DNA of 64,000 nt from Lachnospiraceae bacterium (GTDB lineage Bacteria; Bacillota; Clostridia; Lachnospirales; Lachnospiraceae), in the NCBI GenBank assembly GCA_003507655.1, contig DNUZ01000010.1:1-64000 (forward strand). Direction: 5' to 3'. Numbering within the stretch: position 1 is the stretch's first letter; each line of letters starts with the position of its first letter. Made by a program: the position numbers and the translations under genes. Below, in pieces: positions 34,158-42,735 of the stretch. The notes below the pieces were generated by a model, which had not been told where the DNA came from, did not search any database, and saw only the letters and a list, made by a program, of their open reading frames with translations.

Positions 34158-34982
34158 GTGGTTCGTATGAAAATAAAAAAAATCAGAAAAAAGAAAGCAG
34201 CATCCGTGATCGCAGCGGCACTGGTTCTCTTTTTGGCAGGAAACGGAGCAGCGTCTTTGACGCATCAATGTCTGAGTAATTTTTCTCCTAAAAAAGAACA
34301 GGTGGAAAACTGGGGACTTGGATTCGGGACGGAAGGTACGCAGCCAAGTGGAAATGCGACACCGGAGGAACTCAAAGAATACGATGCACATTATATCGGA
34401 GATGCAAAAAAGAAGGTATTGTACCTGACGTTTGACTGCGGCTATGAGAACGGCAATACGGAAAATATCATGGCGGCATTGAAAAAACACAATGCACCGG
34501 CAACCTTTTTTGTGGTGGGGAATTTCTTAGAGACGAGTCCGGATCTGGTAAAAAAGATGGTAAAGGAAGGCTACACGGTAGGAAACCATACCTATCATCA
34601 TCCGGATATGTCCTCCATTTCGGATAAGGCATCTTTTCAGAAGGAATTAGAGGGAGTGTCAAACTTATATAAGGAAATTACCGGAAAGGAAATGACGAAA
34701 TACTACCGCCCGCCACAGGGAAAATACAGTACGGAAAACTTGAAGATGGCAAAAGAATTAGGTTATCAGACCTATTTCTGGAGCCTTGCCTACGTAGACT
34801 GGAATGTGGATGCACAGCCGACAAAGGAAGAAGCATTTAACAAACTGCTTCCAAGAGTCCATCCGGGTGCGATCGTACTGCTGCATAATACATCTAAGAC
34901 AAATGGGGAAATACTCGATGAACTGCTGACAAAGTGGGAAGAGATGGGATATACATTCAAACCGCTTTCAGAATTAAAATAA
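34158..34982 (+). CDS. PdaA-like polysaccharide (peptidoglycan) deacetylase
   Basis: 274 residues. A basic N-terminus and one hydrophobic segment (about 14-32) act as signal peptide or anchor. The NodB domain (about 90-270) has YLTFDCGYENGNT (catalytic Asp), GNHTYHHPDMSS (metal histidines), RPPQGKYS and a final IVLLHN. In PdaA-type muramic-acid deacetylases the second Asp of the classical TFDD motif is replaced (Asn in Bacillus); here it is Cys. PdaA makes muramic delta-lactam in spore cortex, which fits a spore-forming lineage, but a vegetative wall role is possible. The start is uncertain: GTG 34158 or ATG 34167, neither with a strong ribosome binding site. Confidence 0.85.
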   Translation: MVRMKIKKIRKKKAASVIAAALVLFLAGNGAASLTHQCLSNFSPKKEQVENWGLGFGTEGTQPSGNATPEELKEYDAHYIGDAKKKVLYLTFDCGYENGNTENIMAALKKHNAPATFFVVGNFLETSPDLVKKMVKEGYTVGNHTYHHPDMSSISDKASFQKELEGVSNLYKEITGKEMTKYYRPPQGKYSTENLKMAKELGYQTYFWSLAYVDWNVDAQPTKEEAFNKLLPRVHPGAIVLLHNTSKTNGEILDELLTKWEEMGYTFKPLSELK

Positions 34983-35043
34983 AGAGTCATATTTTAACAG
35001 GTGGAAGCATAATCTATAGTAATGAAAAAATGAGGAGGTTCCA

Positions 35044-35481
35044 TTGAGTTCAAAAACAAAAATCGTAGTATTCCACATGAAAGAATTGATCTATACGGCA
35101 ATATTTGTGGGATTGGCAATTCTTTTTATCATACTGATGGTATGTATGTTTGATAAAAAAGGAGATGACAAAAAGACAAAAGAAACCATGAAATATCAGG
35201 CAGGAGTCTATACCTCCTCAATCTTATTTAACGACAATGTGTTGGATGTTGAGGTGGCAGTAGATGAAAAAAAGATTAAATCCATTTCGCTGGTTAATCT
35301 GGATGAATCGACGGCAACCATGTATCCCTTAGTAGAACCGGCATTGGAGAGTCTGTCCGAGCAGATCTATAAGAAACAGTCGCTGGAAAACATTACATAT
35401 AGCGAGGAAAATCAATACACCAGTATGGTCTTAATCAATGCCATAGAGGATGCATTAGACAAAGCGGAAGTAAAAAAGTAG
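35044..35481 (+). CDS. Membrane-anchored protein with an FMN-binding-like extracellular domain
   Basis: 145 residues from TTG 35044, chosen for AGGAGG 5 bases upstream. One membrane helix (about 17-37, AIFVGLAILFIILMVCMF) is followed by a small outside domain: YQAGVYTSSILFNDNVLDVEVAVDEKKIKSISLVN, then a helix and YSEENQYTSMVLINAIEDALDKA. This order resembles FMN_bind domains (G-x-Y-x-A-x-x-x-V/DGxIxxV pattern), but the threonine used for covalent FMN in Rnf/Nqr proteins is not clearly present. I therefore call it similar, not proven. The gene is conserved-looking and of unknown role. Confidence 0.55.
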   Translation: MSSKTKIVVFHMKELIYTAIFVGLAILFIILMVCMFDKKGDDKKTKETMKYQAGVYTSSILFNDNVLDVEVAVDEKKIKSISLVNLDESTATMYPLVEPALESLSEQIYKKQSLENITYSEENQYTSMVLINAIEDALDKAEVKK

Positions 35482-35574
35482 CGGAATCACTACCAAAGAA
35501 GTCAGTATAATAGAAGCATGATTATAAAAATATGAATGACGATTCATGCAAGATAATCAGTACAGAATAAAGAA

Positions 35575-35614
35575 CCCCCACGGAGATTGTATACAACAGA
35601 TCCGTGGGGGTTTT
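35575..35614. terminator. Bidirectional terminator between convergent small genes
   Basis: Perfect stem CCCCCACGGA (35575-35584) / TCCGTGGGGG (35601-35610) with TTTT on the + side and a T-rich TTCTTTATT tract on the - side. It serves 35044-35481 (+) and 35638-35880 (-). Confidence 0.85.
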
Positions 35615-35637
35615 GTGCATTTGAAAAAACAGAAATC

Positions 35638-35880
35638 CTACTCTGCCTGCACTAAGGAATTCTGGTAATCTGCAAGAGCAGAAGCATCCACTTCAATCGT
35701 CTCAGCAGTCTTATTAGAAGCCTGTCTCTGATAAATGGAATAACCACCCCAGCCGATGATAGCGGCACACAGGGCAACTGCGCATACACGGATGGTGGCG
35801 AGTTTAGTTTTTTCTTTTTGCATGTCTTTTTTACGGTTTGCCTTAGCGGCTTTATTACGATCTACTTTTTCCTGGCTCAT
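35638..35880 (-). CDS. Small single-pass membrane protein of unknown function
   Basis: 80 residues: a highly basic N-terminus (RNKAAKANRKKDMQKEKTKLA), one hydrophobic helix (about 30-47, VCAVALCAAIIGWGGY) and an acidic outside tail ending SLVQAE. The charge bias predicts the N-terminus inside. AAGGAG lies 11 bases before the ATG. I recognise no family. Its promoter is visible on the minus strand at 35918-35946. Confidence 0.7.
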   Translation of the reverse strand: MSQEKVDRNKAAKANRKKDMQKEKTKLATIRVCAVALCAAIIGWGGYSIYQRQASNKTAETIEVDASALADYQNSLVQAE

Positions 35881-35917
35881 AGTATGAAAAACTCCTTAAT
35901 AGAAATATTTTTTTGTA

Positions 35918-35946
35918 TTATAGCACATTTTTATGCAAAAGAGCAA
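35918..35946 (-). promoter_or_regulatory. Promoter of the 80-residue membrane protein gene
   Basis: On the minus strand: TTGCTC (35941-35946), 17 bases, TATAAT (35918-35923). Confidence 0.6.
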
Positions 35947-35974
35947 AAAAATAAAAAAGATAGCAAAAGTGCGG

Positions 35975-36003
35975 TTGCAAGCATAGGAAAAATGGGATAA
36001 AAT
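35975..36003 (+). promoter_or_regulatory. Promoter of the thyA operon
   Basis: TTGCAA (35975-35980), 17 bases, TAAAAT (35998-36003), 33 bases before the thyA ATG. It may drive the whole run thyA to ilvN and beyond, because no terminator interrupts it. Confidence 0.65.
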
Positions 36004-36035
36004 CAATAGTGAATAAGTAGCAGAGGAGAACATTT

Positions 36036-36884
36036 ATGAGCAGAGCAGACCGTATATTTATAGATATGTGTAAAGATATTTTGGAGAACGGTGTCAGTAC
36101 AGAAGGCGAAAAAGTCCGCCCGCACTGGGAAGACGGAAGCAGTGCCTACACCATTAAAAAATTCGGAGTCGTCAACAGGTACGATTTATCCGAAGAATTT
36201 CCGGCAATTACACTTAGAAAGACAGCCATTAAGAGCTGCACGGACGAAATGCTCTGGATCTGGCAGAAGAAGTCTAATAATATCAAAGATTTAAACAGTC
36301 ATATCTGGGATGAATGGGCAGATGAGAATGGGTCTATCGGAAAAGCCTATGGCTATCAGTTAGGAGTCAAACATCAGTATAAAGAAGGTATGATGGATCA
36401 GGTAGACCGCGTCATTTACGACTTAAAAAACAATCCATTCAGCAGACGGATTATGACAAATATCTATGTACATCAGGATTTGCACGAGATGAACCTCTAT
36501 CCATGTGCATACAGCATGACCTTTAATGTGACACAGAAAAAAGGAGAAGATCGCCTGACTTTAAATGCAATTTTAAATCAGCGTTCACAGGACATTTTAA
36601 CGGCGAATAACTGGAATGTCTGCCAATATGCAGTGCTGGTTCATATGCTGGCACAGGTCTGTGACATGAATGTCGGGGAACTGGTACACGTCATAGCAGA
36701 TGCGCATATTTATGACCGCCATATACCGTTAGTCGAGGAGCTGATCCAAAGACCGGTTCATGATGCACCAAAATTCGCATTAAATCCTGAGATTAAAGAC
36801 TTCTATGATTTTACACCGGAGGATGTGACTGTGACAGATTATGTGACAGGTCCTCAGATAAAAAATATTCCGGTAGCAGTATAA
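36036..36884 (+). CDS. thyA: Thymidylate synthase
   Basis: 282 residues. It methylates dUMP to dTMP using methylene-tetrahydrofolate, releasing dihydrofolate. The catalytic cysteine is in LYPCAYSM, preceded by the arginine pair NPFSRRIMTN and followed by LNQRSQDILTANNWNV and the DAHIYDRHI nucleotide-contacting segment. folA, which recycles the dihydrofolate, follows 25 bases later. The start has GCAGAGGAG 9 bases upstream. Confidence 0.96.
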   Translation: MSRADRIFIDMCKDILENGVSTEGEKVRPHWEDGSSAYTIKKFGVVNRYDLSEEFPAITLRKTAIKSCTDEMLWIWQKKSNNIKDLNSHIWDEWADENGSIGKAYGYQLGVKHQYKEGMMDQVDRVIYDLKNNPFSRRIMTNIYVHQDLHEMNLYPCAYSMTFNVTQKKGEDRLTLNAILNQRSQDILTANNWNVCQYAVLVHMLAQVCDMNVGELVHVIADAHIYDRHIPLVEELIQRPVHDAPKFALNPEIKDFYDFTPEDVTVTDYVTGPQIKNIPVAV

Positions 36885-36909
36885 TTGCCGCCAAAAAGGA
36901 GAAAACACC

Positions 36910-37404
36910 ATGAATTTAATTGCAGCAGTAGATAAGAACTGGGCAATCGGACTTAAAAACAAATTGTTAGTAAGCATTCCGGCAGATATGAAGTTTTTCA
37001 GGGAAACGACCACAGGTAAGGTAGTCGTCATGGGAAGAAAGACCTTAGAGAGCTTTCCAAATCAGAGACCGTTAAAAAACAGGGTTAATATCGTACTGAC
37101 AAAAGACGAGACATATCAGGTTAAGGATGCCGTGGTAGTCCATGATATGGAGCAGTTAAGAGAGGAACTTGCAAAATATCCGTCAGAGGATATTTATGTG
37201 ATCGGTGGAGAGAGCATCTATCGCCAGCTTGTCGATGAGTGTGATGTTGCACATATCACAAAAATAGATTATGCATACGAGGCAGATGCATATTTTCCAA
37301 ATCTGGATGAAAAGGCAGAGTGGGAAATCACGGCAGACAGCGAGGAGCAGACCTATTTTGATTTAGAGTATCAGTTCCTGAAATATGAAAAGAAGTCATG
37401 CTAG
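36910..37404 (+). CDS. folA: Dihydrofolate reductase
   Basis: 164 residues. It reduces dihydrofolate to tetrahydrofolate with NADPH. MNLIAAVDKNWAIGLKNKLLVSIPADMKFFR gives the substrate site with its Trp and acidic residue. VVMGRKTLESFP is the NADPH loop and DIYVIGGESIYRQL the phosphate-binding helix. It is paired with thyA, its usual functional partner. Its last 7 bases overlap the next gene. Confidence 0.95.
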   Translation: MNLIAAVDKNWAIGLKNKLLVSIPADMKFFRETTTGKVVVMGRKTLESFPNQRPLKNRVNIVLTKDETYQVKDAVVVHDMEQLREELAKYPSEDIYVIGGESIYRQLVDECDVAHITKIDYAYEADAYFPNLDEKAEWEITADSEEQTYFDLEYQFLKYEKKSC

Positions 37405-38351
37405 AGAATTTTATATACAGCGTTAATGTCACATTCCCGATTTTTCTGGTTATGGTTTTAGGCTGGTTTTTACGGCAAAGGGGAATGTTTAATGAGAATT
37501 TTATTAATATAGCAAATAAGTTTAATTTTACGGTGACACTGCCCTTTATGGTATTTCGTGATATTTCGGCGGTGGATATCCGTAAGGTCTTTGATGCTGA
37601 ATATGTGCTGTTTTGTGCGGTGGCAACATCGGTATGCTTTTGGGGCATCTGGGCAGCAGCCAGATTTTTGATGAAAGATAAGAGTATGACGGGAGCGTTT
37701 GTGCAGGCATCATTTCGCAGCAGTGCGGCAGTCATGGGATTGGCGTTTATTTCAAATCTGTATGGTCCGTCTGCGATGGGACCTCTGATGATTATCGGAG
37801 CAGTACCCCTTTATAATATCTATTCCGTCTTAGTGCTCACCTTTGAAACAGAGGGAGAAGAACAGGACCGGGATACGGGAAAATTAAAAGAAGCATGTGT
37901 AAACATCTTAAAAAATCCGATCATTTTATCTATTGCATTGGGATTAGCAGCATCCCTGCTGCGTCTGGATTTTCCGGTACTGATCGATAAGACAATCAAT
38001 AATGTGGCATCAATGGCAACACCGCTGGCATTGATCACTTTAGGAGCAGGCTTTGAAGGAAAGAAGGCACTTGCAAAGATCAAACCGACATTAGTGGCAG
38101 CCTTTATCAAGTTAGTGGCGCAGGCAGCCGTGTTCATACCGGTAGCCATCCACTTTGGATTTACGGGAGAGAAACTGATCGCCATTATGGTCATGTTAGC
38201 GGCGCCGGCAACGCCAAGCTGTTATATCATGGCAAAGAGCATGAAAAATGATGATGTGCTGACCGCAAGTATCATCGTGGTCACAACCCTGCTTGCGGCA
38301 TTTACGCTGACCGGGTGGATATTTATATTGAGAACAATGGGGTATATCTAA
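37398..38351 (+). CDS. AEC-family (auxin efflux carrier-like) transporter
   Basis: 317 residues, about ten membrane helices in two five-helix halves, typical of the AEC family. Landmarks are FPIFLVMVLGWFLRQRG at the start, FRSSAAVMGLAFISNLYG near 108, and LAAPATPSCYIMAKSM near 273 in the second half. Bacterial members export or import small carboxylates such as malate or malonate. The overlap with folA and the 24-base gap to ilvB put it in one transcript with both, though no shared pathway is obvious. Confidence 0.85.
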   Translation: MLENFIYSVNVTFPIFLVMVLGWFLRQRGMFNENFINIANKFNFTVTLPFMVFRDISAVDIRKVFDAEYVLFCAVATSVCFWGIWAAARFLMKDKSMTGAFVQASFRSSAAVMGLAFISNLYGPSAMGPLMIIGAVPLYNIYSVLVLTFETEGEEQDRDTGKLKEACVNILKNPIILSIALGLAASLLRLDFPVLIDKTINNVASMATPLALITLGAGFEGKKALAKIKPTLVAAFIKLVAQAAVFIPVAIHFGFTGEKLIAIMVMLAAPATPSCYIMAKSMKNDDVLTASIIVVTTLLAAFTLTGWIFILRTMGYI

Positions 38352-38375
38352 CGAGTTATGGAAGCAGGAGGAAGT

Positions 38376-40094
38376 ATGGATATTACAGGAAGAAAATTAT
38401 TTGTAAAAGCATTACAGGAAGAGGGCGTAGAGACGATTTTCGGCTATCCGGGCGGAATGGTTACAGACCTCTTTGATGAATTATATAAACAGGATGGCAT
38501 TGAGGTGGTACTGCCAAGACATGAGCAGGGCTTACTGCATGAGGCGGAAGGATATGCCAAGGCAACCGGAAAAGTCGGTGTCTGTCTTGTAACAAGCGGA
38601 CCGGGAGCAACGAATATTATTACCGGATTAGCAGATGCACATTATGACAATATACCGTTAGTCTGTTTTACCGGACAGGTTCCGTTAAATCTGATCGGAA
38701 ACGACGCTTTTCAGGAAGTGGATATCGTTGGAATGACAAGAAGCATTACTAAATACGGCGTGACGGTTCGTGACCGTAAAGATTTAGGACGCATTATTAA
38801 AATGGCATTTCACATTGCAACGACAGGCAATCCGGGACCGGTTTTAATCGATATTCCAAAGGATATACAGGTGGCATCCGGCCCGGCAGTCTATCCGGAC
38901 AAAGTAGAGATTCGCGGATATAAGCCAAGCACCGGTGTACATATCGGTCAGTTGAAAAAAGGCTACAAATTATTAAAGGCTGCAAAAAAACCGCTGTTTT
39001 TAATCGGAGGCGGTGTCAATGCGGCAAAAGCCAATAAAGAACTGTTAGAGCTGGTGGAACGCACGAAAATTCCGGTAGTTACTACCGTGATGGGAAAAGG
39101 AGCAATTCCGACCGATCATCCGTATTATATCGGAAACAGCGGTATGCATGGACGATATGCAGCAAATCTTGCAGTCAGTGAGTGCGATGTACTTTTTTCC
39201 ATCGGAACCCGTTTTAATGACAGGATCACCGGAGATCTGAACGAGTTTGCACCAAATGCAAAAATTGTCCATGTCGATATTGATACGGCATCCATTTCGA
39301 GAAACGTCGTGGTAGATGTACCGATCGTAGCAGACGCAAAACTTGCAATCCAAAGACTCTTAGAGTGGGCAGAACCGCAAAAGACGGAGAAATGGAGAGC
39401 CTGCATTGCACAGTGGGAAGAAGAAAATCCGTTACAGATGCGAAGAGACCGTGGACTGACCCCACAGATGATCATGGAAGGCATCAATCAGGAATTTGAT
39501 GAAGGAATCATTGTTACGGATGTAGGACAGCATCAGATGTGGGCAACCCAGTATATTGACTTAAACGAGAAAAAGCGTTTTATTACCTCCGGCGGACTTG
39601 GTACGATGGGCTTTGGCTTTCCGGCAGCCATCGGAGCAAAGATCGGATGTCCGGATAAAGAGGTGATCTGTATTACCGGTGACGGTGGATTTCAGATGAA
39701 TATTCAGGAATTTGCAACCGCAATGTGTCAGGAGACGAATATTATTATCTGTGTGTTGAATAATTATTATCTGGGAATGGTACGTCAGATACAACAGCTT
39801 TTTTATGGAAAACGCTATGAGGCAACCTGCCTGAAGCGAAGAAAGGCATGTCCGCCGCGCTGCAAAGGACCGGGAGCGGACTGTCCGCCATACGAGCCGG
39901 ATTTTGTAAAATTAGCAGAGAGCTACGGGGCATCCGGAAAGAGAATTGAAAAGGAAGAAGAGATTCTGCCGGCATTGCAGTGGGCGAGAGAGCAGCAGAC
40001 ACCGGTGGTACTTGAATTTATGATAGCAACTGAGGAGATTGTGCTTCCGATGGTAAAGAGCGGCAATCCGATGAGTGAAATGATCTTGAAATAG
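38376..40094 (+). CDS. ilvB: Acetolactate synthase, large (catalytic) subunit
   Basis: I use ATG 38376 (MDITGRKLFVKALQEEG), with AGGAGG 6 bases upstream. 572 residues. The thiamine-diphosphate enzyme joins two pyruvates to acetolactate, or pyruvate with 2-ketobutyrate, for valine, leucine and isoleucine. Visible are the activating Glu in VLPRHEQGLLHEAEGYA, VTSGPGATNIITG, the FAD-binding middle domain, and the TPP motif GDGGFQMNIQEFATAM...LNNYYLGMVRQ near 440-470. A cysteine-rich insert (CLKRRKACPPRCKGPGADC) near 490 is not in the E. coli enzyme. ilvN follows after 10 bases. No leader peptide or T-box precedes it. Confidence 0.95.
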   Translation: MDITGRKLFVKALQEEGVETIFGYPGGMVTDLFDELYKQDGIEVVLPRHEQGLLHEAEGYAKATGKVGVCLVTSGPGATNIITGLADAHYDNIPLVCFTGQVPLNLIGNDAFQEVDIVGMTRSITKYGVTVRDRKDLGRIIKMAFHIATTGNPGPVLIDIPKDIQVASGPAVYPDKVEIRGYKPSTGVHIGQLKKGYKLLKAAKKPLFLIGGGVNAAKANKELLELVERTKIPVVTTVMGKGAIPTDHPYYIGNSGMHGRYAANLAVSECDVLFSIGTRFNDRITGDLNEFAPNAKIVHVDIDTASISRNVVVDVPIVADAKLAIQRLLEWAEPQKTEKWRACIAQWEEENPLQMRRDRGLTPQMIMEGINQEFDEGIIVTDVGQHQMWATQYIDLNEKKRFITSGGLGTMGFGFPAAIGAKIGCPDKEVICITGDGGFQMNIQEFATAMCQETNIIICVLNNYYLGMVRQIQQLFYGKRYEATCLKRRKACPPRCKGPGADCPPYEPDFVKLAESYGASGKRIEKEEEILPALQWAREQQTPVVLEFMIATEEIVLPMVKSGNPMSEMILK

Positions 40095-40104
40095 GAGGAA
40101 AGAG

Positions 40105-40614
40105 ATGGAACGAGACATGAAGAACCGCTGGATCGCATTATATGTGGAAAACCAGGTCGGTGTGTTAGCAAAAGTGTCCGGACTTTTCTCCGGAAAATCA
40201 TATAATCTGCAAAGTCTGACGGTAGGTACGACAGAGGACGAGACGATTTCCCGTATGACCATCTGCGTAACCAGTGACGATATTACGTTTGAGCAGATCA
40301 AAAAACAGTTGAACCGTATGGTGGAGGTCATTAAAGTGATCGACCTTACGAATATCCCGATCCATATGAAGGAGATCCTGTTTGCAAAAGTAAAAAGATG
40401 TACGGCAGAGGAAAAAGCGGAGGTCTTTCAGATCGCACAGGTATTTCAGGTACAGGTAGCAGATATCGGAAAGGACAGTGTCCTTTTAGAGTGTAAGCTG
40501 TCAGAAAGACGCAATAATGAACTGATCGCACTGTTAAAGTCAAAGTTCAAACAGATAGAAGTCGTACGGGGCGGTGCAGTTGCGATTGAATCCATAAGTA
40601 CATCCTGCAGATAA
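40105..40614 (+). CDS. ilvN: Acetolactate synthase, small (regulatory) subunit
   Basis: 169 residues. The N-terminal ACT domain (RWIALYVENQVGVLAKVSGLFSGKSYNLQSLTVG) binds valine for feedback control. The C-terminal domain (about 80-160) contains KVKRCTAEEKAEVFQIAQVFQ. It activates and stabilises the IlvB subunit. The next gene, the first of the polysaccharide locus, begins only 21 bases later with no terminator between. Confidence 0.93.
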   Translation: MERDMKNRWIALYVENQVGVLAKVSGLFSGKSYNLQSLTVGTTEDETISRMTICVTSDDITFEQIKKQLNRMVEVIKVIDLTNIPIHMKEILFAKVKRCTAEEKAEVFQIAQVFQVQVADIGKDSVLLECKLSERRNNELIALLKSKFKQIEVVRGGAVAIESISTSCR

Positions 40615-40635
40615 AATAGGAGAGGAAATGGTTGG

Positions 40636-41994
40636 ATGAGAAAAAGTAATTTTGAAGCTGATACAAATATGACAGATATGGTCTGCGATTTTTTGATCGG
40701 GATTGCTGTGGTCATATTGAGTTATCTGTTTTTTGGCAGAAGTGGGGAGTTTTCCCGCTTTTTCTGTTATGGTTTTGCATTTTCCGTTATTTTTATCTTA
40801 GAAAAAAAGGACGCAGGCTTGTATGACAGGACAAGATTTTTCTATATAGACAGAACCATTAAAAAAGTGACGTTTTCGTGGATGGTTGCCGGGGGTATTT
40901 TGCTTCTTTGCATACTTCCGAGCGGAGAAATAAAGCAGGACAGAAAAGCCTTGATCTTCTGTGCGATACTGTTCTACATCCTGTTTGTGATGATCGCATT
41001 GGCAAGGAGGATGCAGAGTCAGAACCGTAACCAGACAAGAACGCTTTTAGTCGGAAACTGTGAGGAATATGAAAAATTTCGTCATTTTTTAAAAAAGACA
41101 AATCTGAATCTGAATATCGTCGGATATGTTGGCGATGGAGAAGAGCCGGAATATGTAGGCACCATGGAGAATTTAGAAGAACTGATCCGTGAGTATGCGG
41201 TGGAGCAGGTGTTTTTCATGCAGAATATCAAAAATCAGGATTACAGAGGACAGATCGCGCTCTGTTCCCGTATGGGTGTCAGTGCAAGTATCGTCATGGA
41301 TCTGTACCAGTCAAATTATGGTGACAGCTATGTCAATGCACTCGGAACTTATCCGGTAATTACATACCATACCGTAACACTCAATGTATATAAACGCAGT
41401 ATTAAGAGAAGTATGGATATCATCGGAAGTCTGGTGGGGATCATTTTAAGTTCTCCGATTATGTTAATTGCTGCGATCGCAATTAAGTTAGACTCTCCGG
41501 GACCTGTTATTTTTAAGCAGACACGCGTGGGCAAGAACGGAAGACATTTTACAATCTATAAGTTCAGGACCATGTGTCAGGATGCAGAAAAGAAAAAGGC
41601 AGAACTGCAAAAAGAGAATGAAGTGAAGAGTGATCTGATGTTTAAGATGGAAAATGATCCGAGGATCACGAAAGTAGGAGCATTTTTAAGAAAGACCAGT
41701 ATTGATGAACTGCCACAGTTTTTTAATATCCTTTTAGGAGATATGAGCCTGGTGGGAACACGTCCGCCGACATTAGACGAGGTGCAGAAATATCGTGCGG
41801 ATCACTGGCGCAGGATCAGTATTAAACCGGGACTGACCGGAATGTGGCAGGTCAGTGGAAGAAGTCAGATCACATCATTTGATGAGATTGTAAAGCTGGA
41901 TGTCAGCTATATTGATGAGTGGAGCTTAGGACTGGATATCAAGATTTTGATCAAGACAGTCTTTGTGGTACTGAAAAGAAAAGGTGCTTATTAA
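40636..41994 (+). CDS. Exopolysaccharide initiating sugar transferase (polyprenyl glycosylphosphotransferase)
   Basis: 452 residues. Four N-terminal membrane helices (about 15-115) precede a CoA-binding-like middle domain (TLLVGNCEEYEKFRHFL). A fifth helix (IIGSLVGIILSSPIMLIAAIAI) leads into the bacterial sugar transferase domain, with KQTRVGKNGRHFTIYKFRTM, TSIDELPQFFNILLGDMSLVG, TRPPT and KPGLTGMWQVSGRS. It attaches the first sugar phosphate to undecaprenyl phosphate on the inner membrane face. It is the first gene of the polysaccharide cluster. The sugar (glucose, galactose or other) is not readable. Confidence 0.92.
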   Translation: MRKSNFEADTNMTDMVCDFLIGIAVVILSYLFFGRSGEFSRFFCYGFAFSVIFILEKKDAGLYDRTRFFYIDRTIKKVTFSWMVAGGILLLCILPSGEIKQDRKALIFCAILFYILFVMIALARRMQSQNRNQTRTLLVGNCEEYEKFRHFLKKTNLNLNIVGYVGDGEEPEYVGTMENLEELIREYAVEQVFFMQNIKNQDYRGQIALCSRMGVSASIVMDLYQSNYGDSYVNALGTYPVITYHTVTLNVYKRSIKRSMDIIGSLVGIILSSPIMLIAAIAIKLDSPGPVIFKQTRVGKNGRHFTIYKFRTMCQDAEKKKAELQKENEVKSDLMFKMENDPRITKVGAFLRKTSIDELPQFFNILLGDMSLVGTRPPTLDEVQKYRADHWRRISIKPGLTGMWQVSGRSQITSFDEIVKLDVSYIDEWSLGLDIKILIKTVFVVLKRKGAY

Positions 41995-42012
41995 GAGCAG
42001 AAGGAGGCAATG

Positions 42013-42735
42013 ATGGGGAAAAAAGCGGTAGAGCTGTATCGCTGTAAGAATCAGCATGTTACAGACGCATATGATAAGGCGGTATTTAATATTTGTCTGC
42101 AAAGAGAAAAAAACGGCTATAAATCCTTCCATTTATGCGGATGTGAGCCGGGAGTAGGTACGACCTCCGTGGTAATGGAGCTTGCAATCTCATTATCCTG
42201 TGCAGGCTGGAAAACCGTGATCTTAGACGGAGACTTACGAAAAGGAAATAATTACAAACGTCTGAATGCAGATAATAAAAAAGGATTGGCAGATTATGTC
42301 CGGGGAGATATTGGAAAAAAAGATATGATATATAAGACGAACTGGCCACTGTTAGACTATATCCCATGTGGAACTATCAACGGAGAGAATCCGCTGCATC
42401 TTTTATATGCATCTAAAATGGCAGAAGTCATGGAAATATTAGAAAAGAAATATGACTTTGTACTCATTGATGTACCGTCTGTCAACAGCTCCGTAGATGC
42501 AAATATTTTTGCCGTAAAGTCGGATGCAACGATCATGGTTACGGCAATGGACGGTTCTTCTAAAAAATGTTTAGAAGATGCCTATGAGGAACTGATCGCA
42601 AACAGTGCAAATGTTGTCGGAGTGATCGAAAATAAGATCAGTATGGAAGAATACAAACGTTATCTGAAGGATTATGACTATTTTGACAAGAAGAAGTTCG
42701 TAAAGAACCGAAAGGAGAAATATGAGGCAGATTAA
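42013..42735 (+). CDS. CpsD/CapB-like BY-kinase family protein with an altered P-loop
   Basis: 240 residues. ATG 42013 is 5 bases after AAGGAGG; the ATG at 42010 is too close. The fold is that of bacterial tyrosine autokinases: FNICLQREKNGYKSFHLCG, then CEPGVGTTSVVMELA in the Walker A place, TVILDGDLRKGNNY (Walker A') and YDFVLIDVPSV (Walker B). The usual GEGKS/T is GVGTTS, lacking the P-loop lysine. The tail DYDYFDKKK has a few tyrosines. Normally the kinase, with a Wzz-type activator, controls chain length and export. Loss of the lysine suggests a regulatory or weak-ATPase role. It overlaps the next gene by 14 bases. Confidence 0.8.
   Translation: MGKKAVELYRCKNQHVTDAYDKAVFNICLQREKNGYKSFHLCGCEPGVGTTSVVMELAISLSCAGWKTVILDGDLRKGNNYKRLNADNKKGLADYVRGDIGKKDMIYKTNWPLLDYIPCGTINGENPLHLLYASKMAEVMEILEKKYDFVLIDVPSVNSSVDANIFAVKSDATIMVTAMDGSSKKCLEDAYEELIANSANVVGVIENKISMEEYKRYLKDYDYFDKKKFVKNRKEKYEAD

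Noticed and set aside
38352..38375. Attenuator or T-box before ilvB
   Set aside because: Only 24 bases separate it from the previous gene; no hairpin or leader peptide.
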